DNA from: Muraenolepis orangiensis
Taxonomy: Eukaryota > Chordata > Actinopteri > Gadiformes > Muraenolepididae
Direction of reading: 5' to 3'
Assembly: GCA_027704905.1 (NCBI GenBank)
Contig: CM051005.1
Location: 25,086,203-25,150,202, forward strand
Length of the DNA: 64,000 bases
Below the pieces are notes generated by a model, which was given only the letters and a program-made list of their open reading frames with translations, searched no databases and was not told the origin of the DNA. Positions 1 to 9,073 of the stretch are shown piece after piece. The position numbers and the translations under genes are program-made. Position 1 is the first letter of the stretch. Every line of letters begins with the position of its first letter.

Positions 1-40
1 AACTGTATTCTGGAAGTGAAAGAAGGAGCGCACAACTTAC

Positions 41-68
41 ACTGCCAGACCATATCGGAACAAGCCAC
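41..68 (-). other. Possible 28-nt exon of an unidentified gene
   Basis: On the - strand a long pyrimidine tract ending in TTTCCTTTCAG is followed by 28 nt and then GTAAGT, which together look like a strong acceptor and a consensus donor. The 28 nt are not a multiple of three. No protein is recognisable in any frame. It may be a microexon of a - strand gene whose other exons lie left of the window, or a chance pair of splice-like motifs. Confidence 0.25.
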
Positions 69-243
69 CTGAAAGGAAAAAAAATGACAAAGTTTAGACC
101 TCCATCAACAACATTCAAACCAGAATTACTTACAACTCAATATAACAAAAAGTTCATTACTATTAGCTTACAAAAACATGACCATGGAATACAGAATACA
201 CAATACTGCTGTGCGGTCGGAAACCCAGGCTGTAAAAGCCAGC

Positions 244-268
244 TGGCTAGCTAATGACCAGCTAGCCA
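244..268. repeat. Short inverted repeat, 9-bp arms
   Basis: TGGCTAGCT at 244-252 is the reverse complement of AGCTAGCCA at 260-268, with a 7-nt loop. Nothing around it indicates a function. Confidence 0.5.
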
Positions 269-420
269 TAAGTTATCCCTTACACGTTCTAACCATGAAT
301 GGAAGGAAACCACGTGCTCGAAATTTTAACACCGTTTTGGGCTTCGGTTTGGTTTAGATAGTAAAAGTTAGTAACCAGAGTTAGCTCTTAAAAACAAGAT
401 TCATTTTCCCATAACCTGAA

Positions 421-480
421 TACATTTACATTACATTTAGGGCATTTGTCAGACGCTTTTATCCAAAGCGACTTACAAAG
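421..480. repeat. Fragment of a common fish interspersed repeat
   Basis: The run ACATTTAGGGCATTTGTC followed by AGACGCTTTTATCCAAAGCG resembles a motif I recall from many teleost genomes (CAGACGCTTTTATCCAAAGC core). The class of the parent element is not decidable from this short piece. Confidence 0.5.
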
Positions 481-783
481 AGTACAATTGTTGAAGACAG
501 CAATATATCTCCGTGGTGCATAAAGATAAGAAAAAGAGTAGGTTTCAAGCATTCCTGCTTCCTGCTGAATAGTGCAACGTTACATGAGCCTCATGTGCTC
601 TGCACTACACCAACATGCGAGACTAGCGAGAACAATTGAGCGAAATTATATTTTTAAGTCAGGTAGATTAAATGAGCAGAAATAACTAACTATAATTGGT
701 ATAATGTATGTGATGTATCTATTAATTAATACTTTAAGTAACTTACCATGCACTTTGGACAAGATCTTGGAGTTCTTCAACGC

Positions 784-965
784 GGTTGGGGGGAGGAGAG
801 CAAATGATCGCGGTGGAGTGGTGGAGGGGGGTGGAGTGGGGGAGGGGGGTGGAGCGAATCAAATGGGGGTGGGGGGTGGGTTGAAACCGCCCGTCAAGGG
901 GAGAGGGGGGAGGGGCGTGTTGCTGAAACAGTTCATGGAGGGGGGAGGGGCGTGTTGCTGAAACA
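784..965 (+). repeat. G-rich tract with a 28-bp direct repeat
   Basis: Many runs of three or more G occur on the + strand, enough for several G-quadruplexes. A 28-bp sequence at 903-930 is repeated exactly at 938-965 with 7 bp between. A short open frame across it (704-961) is glycine-rich only because of the G runs and is not a credible gene. Confidence 0.75.
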
Positions 966-1125
966 TCGTCTGACCCTCAAGGGTGGCGACTAGACCAATG
1001 TGTGCGTTCATGCAGCGTTTCCGCTGGTAAGGTTTCCACGGCTAAAACCTTGCCGCCACACCATACATTTGATAATAAAGAATAGGGCTGTCAAGGTTAA
1101 TGCGTTACTAACGCGGTGCCGTTAA

Positions 1126-1215
1126 CGCCCCCCCGTTCGGACCTGAAGTCCCGCCGCCACCCTCCCCCCCACCCCCACCGCTGGCCATCGCGACCTGAAT
1201 CCCCCCCCGTCTGAC
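1126..1215. repeat. C-rich tract (G runs on - strand)
   Basis: Repeated runs of four to nine C on the + strand (near 1129, 1162-1178 and 1201-1208) give the - strand several G runs. With the G-rich tract 200 bp away on the other strand, the two could pair or form opposing quadruplexes. Confidence 0.65.
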
Positions 1216-1330
1216 ACCCATGAGATCAATTCCACAGGAATCACTGCTTCCATGAGTATATACCACACACCCAACCCCAGATAAATGCCAGAAGAACCCA
1301 TGCCTGTGGATTAAAGACCAAAGATCGTAC

Positions 1331-1433
1331 CTCTTGTCTTGTGTTCTGACCGACACGAGTGCGAGTGCGCGCGATATACAGAGTCATCATATACAGTCCT
1401 TTAAAGTCCTCCCCAATACCCACTATGATGTTA
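1331..1433 (-). other. Possible exon of an unidentified gene
   Basis: On the - strand a TTGTTTCAAC-rich tract leads to a CAG acceptor. About 103 nt of open frame follow (translating as ...NIIVGIGEDFKGLYMMTLYI...) and then GAG followed by GTACGA, a plausible donor. The translated segment looks protein-like but I do not recognise the family. Reading from an ATG at 1447 is also possible. With the candidate exon at 41-68 it would place a - strand gene beside the array. Confidence 0.25.
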
Positions 1434-1494
1434 CTGACATCAGACACATGCAGTAATGTTGAAACAATAGAAATCAGTGGAATTTATCATTTTG

Positions 1495-1585
1495 AATATG
1501 TAATTACTTAATTATTTAAATTATTTTATTTTATTTTTTTATTATTATATATTATTATATTATTATAATTATGATTTAATTCTCG
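1495..1585. repeat. A/T-rich low-complexity stretch
   Basis: The sequence is almost entirely A and T, with ATTATT and TATTATA motifs. No tRNA unit or coding potential is visible. Confidence 0.7.
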
Positions 1586-1794
1586 TGCTTAAGTTATGCT
1601 TTTAAGTTATGCTTACTTAATACACAAATAGTTCAAGTCAATCAAGTTAATCAATCAAGTTAAGTTGCAGTTACTCAAAAAAGGACGACAAGTCACACGA
1701 ACTCAACATTTTTGAGTTCGTAGAACTTTTTTGAAACTTTGAGTACACACTACTTAATCTATTTGATTACTTTGAACATTCGGGTTTACAGTGA

Positions 1795-1817
1795 GGGTTC
1801 AATTCCCGGCCAATGCA
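1795..1817 (+). pseudogene. tRNA-Gly 3' half at the array edge
   Basis: Only the T-arm and 3' acceptor strand remain (GGGTTCAATTCCCGGCCAAT then GCA). The sequence to its left is unrelated to the repeat, so the array boundary falls inside the gene. The next locus at 1989 is exactly one 243-bp step from where this gene would have begun. Confidence 0.8.
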
Positions 1818-1988
1818 TAAGTCACCGTATAATAATAGCATACTGAACATTTCATAAATATGGGGTGTATAGATGTTGTTTTCTACATTGAAAGTGAGTT
1901 TTTGTAATGATGGGACAAATCACTGTCCAAATGATTGGACTTGGGTGAATTCAAGCCTTGGATAATCAATGATAAAGCAATGAAAGCT

Positions 1989-2309
1989 GCATTCCTGGTA
2001 TAGTGGTTAGCATAGCTGCTTCCCTAGCAGTTGACCCGTGTTAGATTCCCATCCAATGCATTAGTCACCGTATAATATCAGAATACTGAACTTTCCAAAA
2101 TGTGTTTCTTTTTGGCGTGGCACAAATTTTTTCTACATTTAAAGCAAGTTTTGTAATGATGTGGCAAATGATGGGACTCAAAGTAATGTGTGGCCTTAAT
2201 CACTTGGCTACCCACGAAGAAAGCAGAATGGCAAACAGGGGTCCACCGGGATCTGTGCTCTGATCACTCGATTCAAAGTAGAGAGCTCTAACCGTTACAC
2301 CTTTGTACC
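1989..2309. pseudogene. Class E tRNA-Gly pseudogene plus tRNA-Gln pseudogene
   Basis: The + strand tRNA-Gly relic (1989-2060) has acceptor GCATTCC opposite CCAATGC, loop TTCCCTA (A37 to T), and a T-arm CCGTG/CCCAT that no longer pairs. The - strand tRNA-Gln relic (2239-2309) keeps loop CTTTGAA (TTG anticodon), but its anticodon stem, T-stem and acceptor are all disrupted and the T-loop no longer reads TTCAAAT. This 321-bp cassette recurs 19 times in the window, always ahead of the place where the tRNA-Gln gene stands. Confidence 0.85.
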
Positions 2310-2577
2310 CTGCTCAGCCTCAAAATATGTACATTTTAGCTTCACAGAAACCATTTGTCGAACTTGGAAGAAGACAAACTGTAACAAGAATCCAAAAAAA
2401 AACGACCCTGGTCGGAATGCCAGTCACTACAAATCTCCCAACGTTTTGAAAGACTCTGTAGTCAGGCATTGATGTCGCTCAACAATAACGATGGGATTCA
2501 AATGTACACGTTGAGAGGACAATGGATTAGCAGTCAATGACCATTCCGCCTTGCCACCAAAGCAGTATGCAGAGCAG

Positions 2578-2581
2578 AAAA
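2578..2581 (-). terminator. Pol III T-run behind tRNA-Gln
   Basis: Four T on the - strand start within 3 nt of the tRNA-Gln discriminator. All full tRNA-Gln copies have this arrangement, with six T at 8379 and 15823. It contrasts with the tRNA-Gly units. Confidence 0.7.
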
Positions 2582-2583
2582 CC

Positions 2584-2654
2584 TGGTTCCACCAGATTTG
2601 AACTCGGATCACTGGATTCAAAGTCCAGAGTGCTAACCGTTACACCATGGAACC
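2584..2654 (-). tRNA. tRNA-Gln(TTG), one base short in T-stem
   Basis: Reading the - strand gives GGTTCCA acceptor, A-box TGGTGTAACGG, anticodon loop CTTTGAA (TTG, reads CAA) and the GTTCAAATC B-box. The 3' T-stem strand is CTGG rather than CTCGG, so one base is missing. A TTTT terminator begins two bases beyond the discriminator. The body closely matches vertebrate tRNA-Gln as I recall it. Confidence 0.75.
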
Positions 2655-2792
2655 CTGGTCATCCCTGGAAAATGTAAATGTAAGCTCCAAAGTAACTTTT
2701 TGTTAAATCTGGATGACAGTGAAGCACAACAGCGTTCATGAAACTTGGGTGAATTCAATTCTTGGATAATCAATGATAGGGCAAACGTAGTT

Positions 2793-2864
2793 GCATTGGT
2801 GGTATAGTGGTAAGCATAGCTGCTTCCCAAGCAGTTGACCCGGGTTCGATTCCCGGCCAATGCA
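2793..2864 (+). tRNA. tRNA-Gly(CCC), class A
   Basis: This copy matches the reference sequence throughout. Acceptor GCATTGG/CCAATGC, anticodon stem GCTGC/GCAGT and T-stem CCGGG/CCCGG all pair. The loop TTCCCAA gives anticodon CCC (codon GGG). The A-box (TGGTATAGTGG) and B-box (GGTTCGATTCC) are intact. It follows the tRNA-Gln at 2584 by about 138 bp in divergent orientation. The first T4 run downstream lies dozens of bases away. Confidence 0.9.
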
Positions 2865-3035
2865 TTGTTAACCTTATAATAATAGCATACTGAACATTTC
2901 ATTAATAGTGAATGTGTTCAGTTTGTTTTCTACATTGAAAGTGAGTTTTTGTAATGATGGGACAAATCATTGTCCAAATGATTGGACTTGGGTGAATTCA
3001 AGCCTTGGATAATCAATGATACATCAAAGCAATTT

Positions 3036-3107
3036 GCATTGGTAGTATAGTGGTTAGCATAGCTGCTTCCCAAGCAGTTGACCCGGGTACAATTCCCGGC
3101 CAATGCA
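3036..3107 (+). pseudogene. tRNA-Gly(CCC) class B, B-box mutated
   Basis: Stems pair, but T55 is A, changing the B-box to GGTACAATTCC. Loss of the invariant T-loop base makes transcription and folding doubtful. Confidence 0.6.
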
Positions 3108-3278
3108 TAAGTCACCGTATAATAATAGCATACTGAACATTTCATTAATAGTGAATGTGTTCAGTTTGTTTTCTACATTGAAAGTGAGTTTTTGTAATGA
3201 TGGGACAAATCATTGTCCAAATGATTGGACTTGGGTGAATTCAATTCTTGGATAATCAATGATAAAACAAAGCAATTT

Positions 3279-3350
3279 GCATTGGTAGTATAGTGGTTAG
3301 CATAGCTGCTTCCCAAGCAGTTGACCCGGGTACAATTCCCGGCTAATGCA
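3279..3350 (+). pseudogene. tRNA-Gly(CCC) class B, B-box mutated
   Basis: It carries the same T55 to A change as its neighbour, plus C67 to T, which leaves a G-U pair in the acceptor. Confidence 0.6.
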
Positions 3351-3521
3351 TAAGTCACCGTATAATAATAGCATACTGAACATTTCATTAATAGTGGATG
3401 TGTTCAGTTTGTTTTCTACATTGAAAGTGAGTTTTTGTAATGATGGGACAAATCACTGTCCAAATGATTGGACTTGGGTGAATTCAAGCCTTGGATAATC
3501 AATGATAAAGCAATGAAAGCT

Positions 3522-3842
3522 GCATTGCTGGTATAGTGGTTAGCATAGCTGCTTCCCTAGCAGTTGACCCGTGTTAGATTCCCATCCAATGCATTAGTCA
3601 CCGTATAATATCAGAATACTGAACTTTCCAAAATGTGTTTCTTTTTGGCGTGGCACAAATTTTTTCTACATTTAAAGCAAGTTTTGTAATGATGTGGCAA
3701 ATGATGGGACTCAAAGTAATGTGTGGCCTTAATCACTTGGCTACCCACAAAGAAAGCAGAATGGCAAACAGGGGTCCACCGGGATCTGTGCTCTGATCAC
3801 TCGATTCAAAGTAGAGAGCTCTAACCGTTACACCTTTGTACC
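3522..3842. pseudogene. Class E tRNA-Gly plus tRNA-Gln pseudogenes
   Basis: Second cassette, 1533 bp from the first. Here the tRNA-Gly relic begins GCATTGC rather than GCATTCC. Confidence 0.85.
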
Positions 3843-4116
3843 CTGCTCAGCCTCAAAATATGTACATTTTAGCTTCACAGAAACCATTTGTCGAACTTGG
3901 AAGAAGACAAACTGTAACAAGAATCCAAAAAAAAACGACCCTGGTCGGAATGCCAGTCACTACAAATCTCCCAACGTTTTGAAAGACTCTGTAGTCAGGC
4001 ATTGATGTCGCTCAACAATAACGATGGGATTCAAATGTACACGTTGAGAGGACAATGGATTAGCAGTCAATGACCATTCCGCCTTGCCACCAAAGCAGTA
4101 TGCAGAGCAGAAAACC

Positions 4117-4187
4117 TGGTTCCACCAGATTTGAACTCGGATCACTGGATTCATAGTCCAGAGTGCTAACCGTTACACCATGGAACC
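4117..4187 (-). tRNA. tRNA-Gln-like with ATG anticodon
   Basis: The body is tRNA-Gln, but the loop reads CTATGAA, so the anticodon is ATG (His box) instead of TTG. The T-stem also lacks one base (CTGG). It is probably a pseudogene or an identity-shifted copy. The same version recurs at 9669. Confidence 0.6.
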
Positions 4188-4325
4188 CTGGTCATCCCTG
4201 GAAAATGTAAATGTAAGCTCCAAAGTAACTTTTTGTTAAATCTGGATGACAGTGAAGCACAACAGCGTTCATGAAACTTGGGTGAATTCAATTCTTGGAT
4301 AATCAATGATAGGGCAAACGTAGTT

Positions 4326-4397
4326 GCATTGGTGGTATAGTGGTAAGCATAGCTGCTTCCCAAGCAGTTGACCCGGGTTCGATTCCCAGCCAATGCA
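4326..4397 (+). tRNA. tRNA-Gly(CCC) class A, G64 to A
   Basis: Reference sequence except the T-stem 3' strand CCCAG, giving a C50-A64 mismatch. It is one step of the 50:64 pair series seen across the array. Confidence 0.65.
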
Positions 4398-4568
4398 TTG
4401 TTAACCTTATAATAATAGCATACTGAACATTTCATTAATAGTGAATGTGTTCAGTTTGTTTTCTACATTGAAAGTGAGTTTTTGTAATGATGGGACAAAT
4501 CATTGTCCAAATGATTGGACTTGGGTGAATTCAATTCTTGGATAATCAATGATAAAACAAAGCAATTT

Positions 4569-4640
4569 GCATTGGTAGTATAGTGGTTAGCATAGCTGCT
4601 TCCCAAGCAGTTGACCAGGGTTCAATTCCCGGCCAATGCA
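4569..4640 (+). tRNA. tRNA-Gly(CCC) class B, C50 to A
   Basis: The T-stem is CAGGG/CCCGG with one A-G mismatch. The B-box GGTTCAATTCC is intact. Confidence 0.6.
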
Positions 4641-4811
4641 TAAGTCACCGTATAATAATAGCATACTGAACATTTCATAAATATGGGGTGTATAGATGTT
4701 GTTTTCTACATTGAAAGTGAGTTTTTGTAATGATGGGACAAATCACTGTCCAAATGATTGGACTTGGGTGAATTCAAGCCTTGGATAATCAATGATAAAG
4801 CAATGAAAGCT

Positions 4812-5132
4812 GCATTCCTGGTATAGTGGTTAGCATAGCTGCTTCCCTAGCAGTTGACCCGTGTTAGATTCCCATCCAATGCATTAGTCACCGTATAATA
4901 TCAGAATACTGAACTTTCCAAAATGTGTTTCTTTTTGGCGTGGCACAAATTGTTTCTACATTTAAAGCAAGTTTTGTAATGATGTGGCAAATGATGGGAC
5001 TCAAAGTAATGTGTGGCCTTAATCACTTGGCTACCCACGAAGAAAGCAGAATGGCAAACAGGGGTCCACCGGGATCTGTGCTCTGATCACTCGATTCAAA
5101 GTAGAGAGCTCTAACCGTTACACCTTTGTACC
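4812..5132. pseudogene. Class E tRNA-Gly plus tRNA-Gln pseudogenes
   Basis: Cassette of the GCATTCC type. The functional-type tRNA-Gln that should follow is missing: at about 5397 the sequence passes straight into ordinary tRNA-Gly spacer. Confidence 0.85.
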
Positions 5133-5522
5133 CTGCTCAGCCTCAAAATATGTACATTTTAGGTTAACAGAAACCATTTGTCGAACTTGGAAGAAGGCAA
5201 ACTGTAACAAGAATCCAAAAAAAAACAACCCTGGTCGGAATGCCAGTCACTACAAATCTCCCAACGTTTTGAAAGACTCTGTAGTCAGGCATTGATGTCG
5301 CTCAACAATAACGATGGGATTCAAATGTACACGTTCAGAGGACAATGGATTAGCAGTCAATGACCATTCCGCCTTGCCACCAAAGCAGTACGCATAGCTT
5401 GTATAGATGTGGTTTTCTACATTGAAAGTGAGTTTTTGTAATGATGGGACAAATCATTGTCCAAATGATTGGACTTGGGTAAATTCAAGCCTTGGATAAT
5501 CAATGATTAGACAAAGGAATTG

Positions 5523-5594
5523 GCATTGGTGGTATAGTGCTTGGCATAGCTGCTTCCCAAGCAGTTGACCCGGGTTCAATTCCTGGCCAATGCA
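5523..5594 (+). tRNA. tRNA-Gly(CCC) class C
   Basis: The D-loop reads AGTGCTTG, losing G19 and A21. C63 to T leaves a G-U pair in the T-stem. Confidence 0.55.
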
Positions 5595-5765
5595 TAAGGC
5601 ACCCTATAATAATAGCATACTGAACATTTCATAAATATGGGATGTATAGATGTGGTTTCCTACATTGAAAGTGAGTTTTTGCAATGATGGGACAAATCAT
5701 TGTCCAAATGATTGGACTTGGGTGAATTCAATTCTTGGATAATCAATGATAGGTCTAACATAGTT

Positions 5766-5837
5766 GCATTGGTGGTATAGTGGTAAGCATAGCTGCTTCC
5801 CAAGCAGTTGACCCGGGTTCGATTCCCGGCCAATGCA
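5766..5837 (+). tRNA. tRNA-Gly(CCC), class A
   Basis: Identical to the reference copy at 2793. The spacer after it contains 'aaacaccg' in place of the usual 'aaacacct'. Confidence 0.9.
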
Positions 5838-6008
5838 TTAAACACCGTATAATAATAGCATACCGAACATTTCATAAATCGGGGATGTATAGATGTGGTT
5901 TTCTACATTGAAAGTGAGTTTTTGTAATGATGGGACAAATCATTGTCCAAATGATTGGACTTGGGTGAATTCAAGCCTTGGATAATCAATGATAAAACAA
6001 AGCAATTT

Positions 6009-6080
6009 GCATTGGTAGTATAGTGGTTAGCATAGCTGCTTCCCAAGAAGTTGACCCGGGTTCAATTCCCTACCAATGCA
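6009..6080 (+). pseudogene. tRNA-Gly GAAG class
   Basis: C40 to A breaks the anticodon stem (GCTGC/GAAGT). The T-stem 3' strand CCCTA has two mismatches. Confidence 0.7.
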
Positions 6081-6251
6081 TAAGTCACCCTATAATAATA
6101 GCATACTGAACATTTCATAAATATGGGATTTATAGATGTTGTTTTCTACATTGAAAGTGAGTTTTTGTAATGATGGGACAAATCACTGTCCAAATGATTG
6201 GACTTGGTTGAATTCAAGCCTTGGATAATCAATGATAAAACAATGAAAGCT

Positions 6252-6572
6252 GCATTGCTGGTATAGTGGTTAGCATAGCTGCTTCCCTAGCAGTTGACCC
6301 GTGTTAGATTCCCATCCAATGCATTAGTCACCGTATAATATCAGAATACTGAACTTTCCAAAATGTGTTTCTTTTTGGCGTGGCACAAATTTTTTCTACA
6401 TTTAAAGCAAGTTTTGTAATGATGTGGCAAATGATGGGACTCAAAGTAATGTGTGGCCTTAATCACTTGGCTACCCACGAAGAAAGCAGAATGGCAAACA
6501 GGGGTCCACCGGGATCTGTGCTCTGATCACTCGATTCAAAGTAGAGAGCTCTAACCGTTACACCTTTGTACC
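6252..6572. pseudogene. Class E tRNA-Gly plus tRNA-Gln pseudogenes
   Basis: GCATTGC-type cassette, followed by a tRNA-Gln at the early 346-bp spacing. Confidence 0.85.
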
Positions 6573-6846
6573 CTGCTCAGCCTCAAAATATGTACATTTT
6601 AGCTTCACAGAAACCATTTGTCGAACTTGGAAGAAGACAAACTGTAACAAGAATCCAAAAAAAAACGACCCTGGTCGGAATGCCAGTCACTACAAATCTC
6701 CCAACGTTTTGAAAGACTCTGTAGTCAGGCATTGATGTCGCTCAACAATAACGATGGGATTCAAATGTACACGTTGAGAGGACAATGGATTAGCAGTCAA
6801 TGACCATTCCGCCTTGCCACCAAAGCAGTATGCAGAGCAGAAAACC

Positions 6847-6917
6847 TGGTTCCACCAGATTTGAACTCGGATCACTGGATTCAAAGTCCAGAGTGCTAAC
6901 CGTTACACCATGGAACC
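6847..6917 (-). tRNA. tRNA-Gln(TTG), one base short in T-stem
   Basis: Anticodon loop CTTTGAA. It has the same single-base T-stem loss as the copy at 2584, from which it is a 4263-bp-offset duplicate. Confidence 0.7.
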
Positions 6918-7055
6918 CTGGTCATCCCTGGAAAATGTAAATGTAAGCTCCAAAGTAACTTTTTGTTAAATCTGGATGACAGTGAAGCACAACAGCGTTC
7001 ATGAAACTTGGGTGAATTCAATTCTTGGATAATCAATGATAGGGCAAACGTAGTT

Positions 7056-7127
7056 GCATTGGTGGTATAGTGGTAAGCATAGCTGCTTCCCAAGCAGTTG
7101 ACCCGGGTTCGATTCCCGGCCAATGCA
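7056..7127 (+). tRNA. tRNA-Gly(CCC), class A
   Basis: Matches the reference throughout. It is the duplicate of the 2793 copy at an offset of 4263 bp. Confidence 0.9.
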
Positions 7128-7298
7128 TTGTTAACCTTATAATAATAGCATACTGAACATTTCATTAATAGTGAATGTGTTCAGTTTGTTTTCTACATTG
7201 AAAGTGAGTTTTTGTAATGATGGGACAAATCATTGTCCAAATGATTGGACTTGGGTGAATTCAAGCCTTGGATAATCAATGATACATCAAAGCAATTT

Positions 7299-7370
7299 GC
7301 ATTGGTAGTATAGTGGTTAGCATAGCTGCTTCCCAAGCAGTTGACCCGGGTACAATTCCCGGCTAATGCA
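7299..7370 (+). pseudogene. tRNA-Gly(CCC) class B, B-box mutated
   Basis: T55 to A and C67 to T, the same pair of changes as at 3279. Confidence 0.6.
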
Positions 7371-7541
7371 TAAGTCACCGTATAATAATAGCATACTGAA
7401 CATTTCATTAATAGTGAATGTGTTCAGTTTGTTTTCTACATTGAAAGTGAGTTTTTGTAATGATGGGACAAATCATTGTCCAAATGATTGGACTTGGGTG
7501 AATTCAATTCTTGGATAATCAATGATAAAACAAAGCAATTT

Positions 7542-7613
7542 GCATTGGTAGTATAGTGGTTAGCATAGCTGCTTCCCAAGCAGTTGACCAGGGTTCAATT
7601 CCCGGCCAATGCA
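7542..7613 (+). tRNA. tRNA-Gly(CCC) class B, C50 to A
   Basis: T-stem CAGGG/CCCGG as at 4569. Other stems are intact. Confidence 0.6.
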
Positions 7614-7784
7614 TAAGTCACCGTATAATAATAGCATACTGAACATTTCATAAATATGGGGTGTATAGATGTTGTTTTCTACATTGAAAGTGAGTTTTTG
7701 TAATGATGGGACAAATCACTGTCCAAATGATTGGACTTGGGTGAATTCAAGCCTTGGATAATCAATGATAAAGCAATGAAAGCT

Positions 7785-8105
7785 GCATTCCTGGTATAGT
7801 GGTTAGCATAGCTGCTTCCCTAGCAGTTGACCCGTGTTAGATTCCCATCCAATGCATTAGTCACCGTATAATATCAGAATACTGAACTTTCCAAAATGTG
7901 TTTCTTTTTGGCGTGGCACAATTTTTTTCTACATTTAAAGCAAGTTTTGTAATGATGTGGCAAATGATGGGACTCAAAGTAATGTGTGGCCTTAATCACT
8001 TGGCTACCCACGAAGAAAGCAGAATGGCAAACAGGGGTCCACCGGGATCTGTGCTCTGATCACTCGATTCAAAGTAGAGAGCTCTAACCGTTACACCTTT
8101 GTACC
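7785..8105. pseudogene. Class E tRNA-Gly plus tRNA-Gln pseudogenes
   Basis: GCATTCC-type cassette. The downstream A-run is one base shorter, so the gap to tRNA-Gln is 345 bp. Confidence 0.85.
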
Positions 8106-8378
8106 CTGCTCAGCCTCAAAATATGTACATTTTAGCTTCACAGAAACCATTTGTCGAACTTGGAAGAAGGCAAACTGTAACAAGAATCCAAAAAAAAAGA
8201 CCCTGGTCGGAATGCCAGTCACTACAAATCTCCCAACGTTTTGAAAGACTCTGTAGTCAGGCATTGATGTCGCTCAACAATAACGATGGGATTCAAATGT
8301 ACACGTTGAGAGGACAATGGATTAGCAGTCAATGACCATTCCGCCTTGCCACTAAAGCAGTATGCAGAGCAAAAAACC

Positions 8379-8450
8379 TGGTTCCACCGAGATTTGAACT
8401 CGGATCACTGGATTCAAAGTCCAGAGTGCTAACCGTTACACCATGGTACA
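8379..8450 (-). tRNA. tRNA-Gln(TTG), mispaired acceptor
   Basis: The T-arm is full length, but the 5' acceptor strand reads TGTACCA opposite TGGAACC, breaking two pairs. The terminator is six T. Confidence 0.65.
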
Positions 8451-8588
8451 CTGGTCATCCCTGGAAAATGTAAATGTAAGCTCCAAAGTAACTTTTTGTT
8501 AAATCTGGATGACAGTGAAGCACAACAGCGTTCATGAAACTTGGGTGAATTCAATTCTTGGATAATCAATGATAGGGCAAACGTAGTT

Positions 8589-8660
8589 GCATTGGTGGTA
8601 TAGTGGTAAGCATAGCTGCTTCCCAAGCAGTTAACCTGGGTTCTATTCCCAGCCAATGCA
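8589..8660 (+). tRNA. tRNA-Gly(CCC), T-stem T50:A64
   Basis: The T-stem is CTGGG/CCCAG: both partners of pair 50:64 have changed and pairing is restored. The T-loop is TTCTATT and G45 is A. Confidence 0.65.
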
Positions 8661-8831
8661 TTGTTAACCTTACAATAATAGCATACTGAACATTTCATTA
8701 ATAGTGAATGTGTTCAGTTTGTTTTCTACATTGAAAGTGAGTTTTTGTAATGATGGGACAAATCATTGTCCAAATGATTGGACTTGGGTGAATTCAAGCC
8801 TTGGATAATCAATGATACATCAAAGCAATTT

Positions 8832-8903
8832 GCATTGGTAGTATAGTGGTTAGCATAGCTGCTTCCCAAGCAGTTGACCCGGGTTCAATTCCCGGCCAAT
8901 GCA
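8832..8903 (+). tRNA. tRNA-Gly(CCC) class B, clean
   Basis: All stems pair and the B-box is GGTTCAATTCC. It differs from class F only by G9 to A and G57 to A. This is the best-preserved class B copy in block 1. Confidence 0.8.
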
Positions 8904-9073
8904 TAAGTCACCGTATAATAATAGCATACTGAACATTTCATAATATGGAGTGTATAGATGTTGTTTTCTACATTGAAAGTGAGTTTTTGTAATGATGGGA
9001 CAAATCACTGTCCAAATGATTGGACTTGGGTGAATTCAAGCCTTGGATAATCAATGATAAAGCAATGAAAGCT

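Larger units (their letters stand above)
1..1793. other. Non-array left flank
   Basis: This stretch lies outside the tRNA array and contains no long reading frame. It holds a small inverted repeat, a fragment of a fish interspersed repeat, G-rich and C-rich tracts, an A/T-rich stretch and two possible exons on the - strand, listed separately. About 1050-1115 (near 'agggctgtcaaggttaatg') resembles the end region of common fish DNA-transposon-derived repeats, but I could not assign it. I see nothing else that can be supported. Confidence 0.6.

Noticed and set aside
704..961. Glycine-rich 85-residue frame in the left flank
   Set aside because: Composition follows directly from G runs; no start context or splice support.
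1108..1356. 82-residue - strand frame in the left flank
   Set aside because: Glycine-rich part is the C-rich tract read backward; no family recognised.
1989..2060. Class E copies as functional tRNA-Gly
   Set aside because: The T-stem cannot pair (CCGTG/CCCAT), base 37 is T, the T-loop is TTAGATT and acceptor base 7 is mismatched.
2239..2309. tRNA-Gln relic as a tRNA for another amino acid
   Set aside because: It still has a TTTGAA loop, but stems and T-loop are disrupted in all 19 copies, and no alternative cloverleaf could be built by eye.
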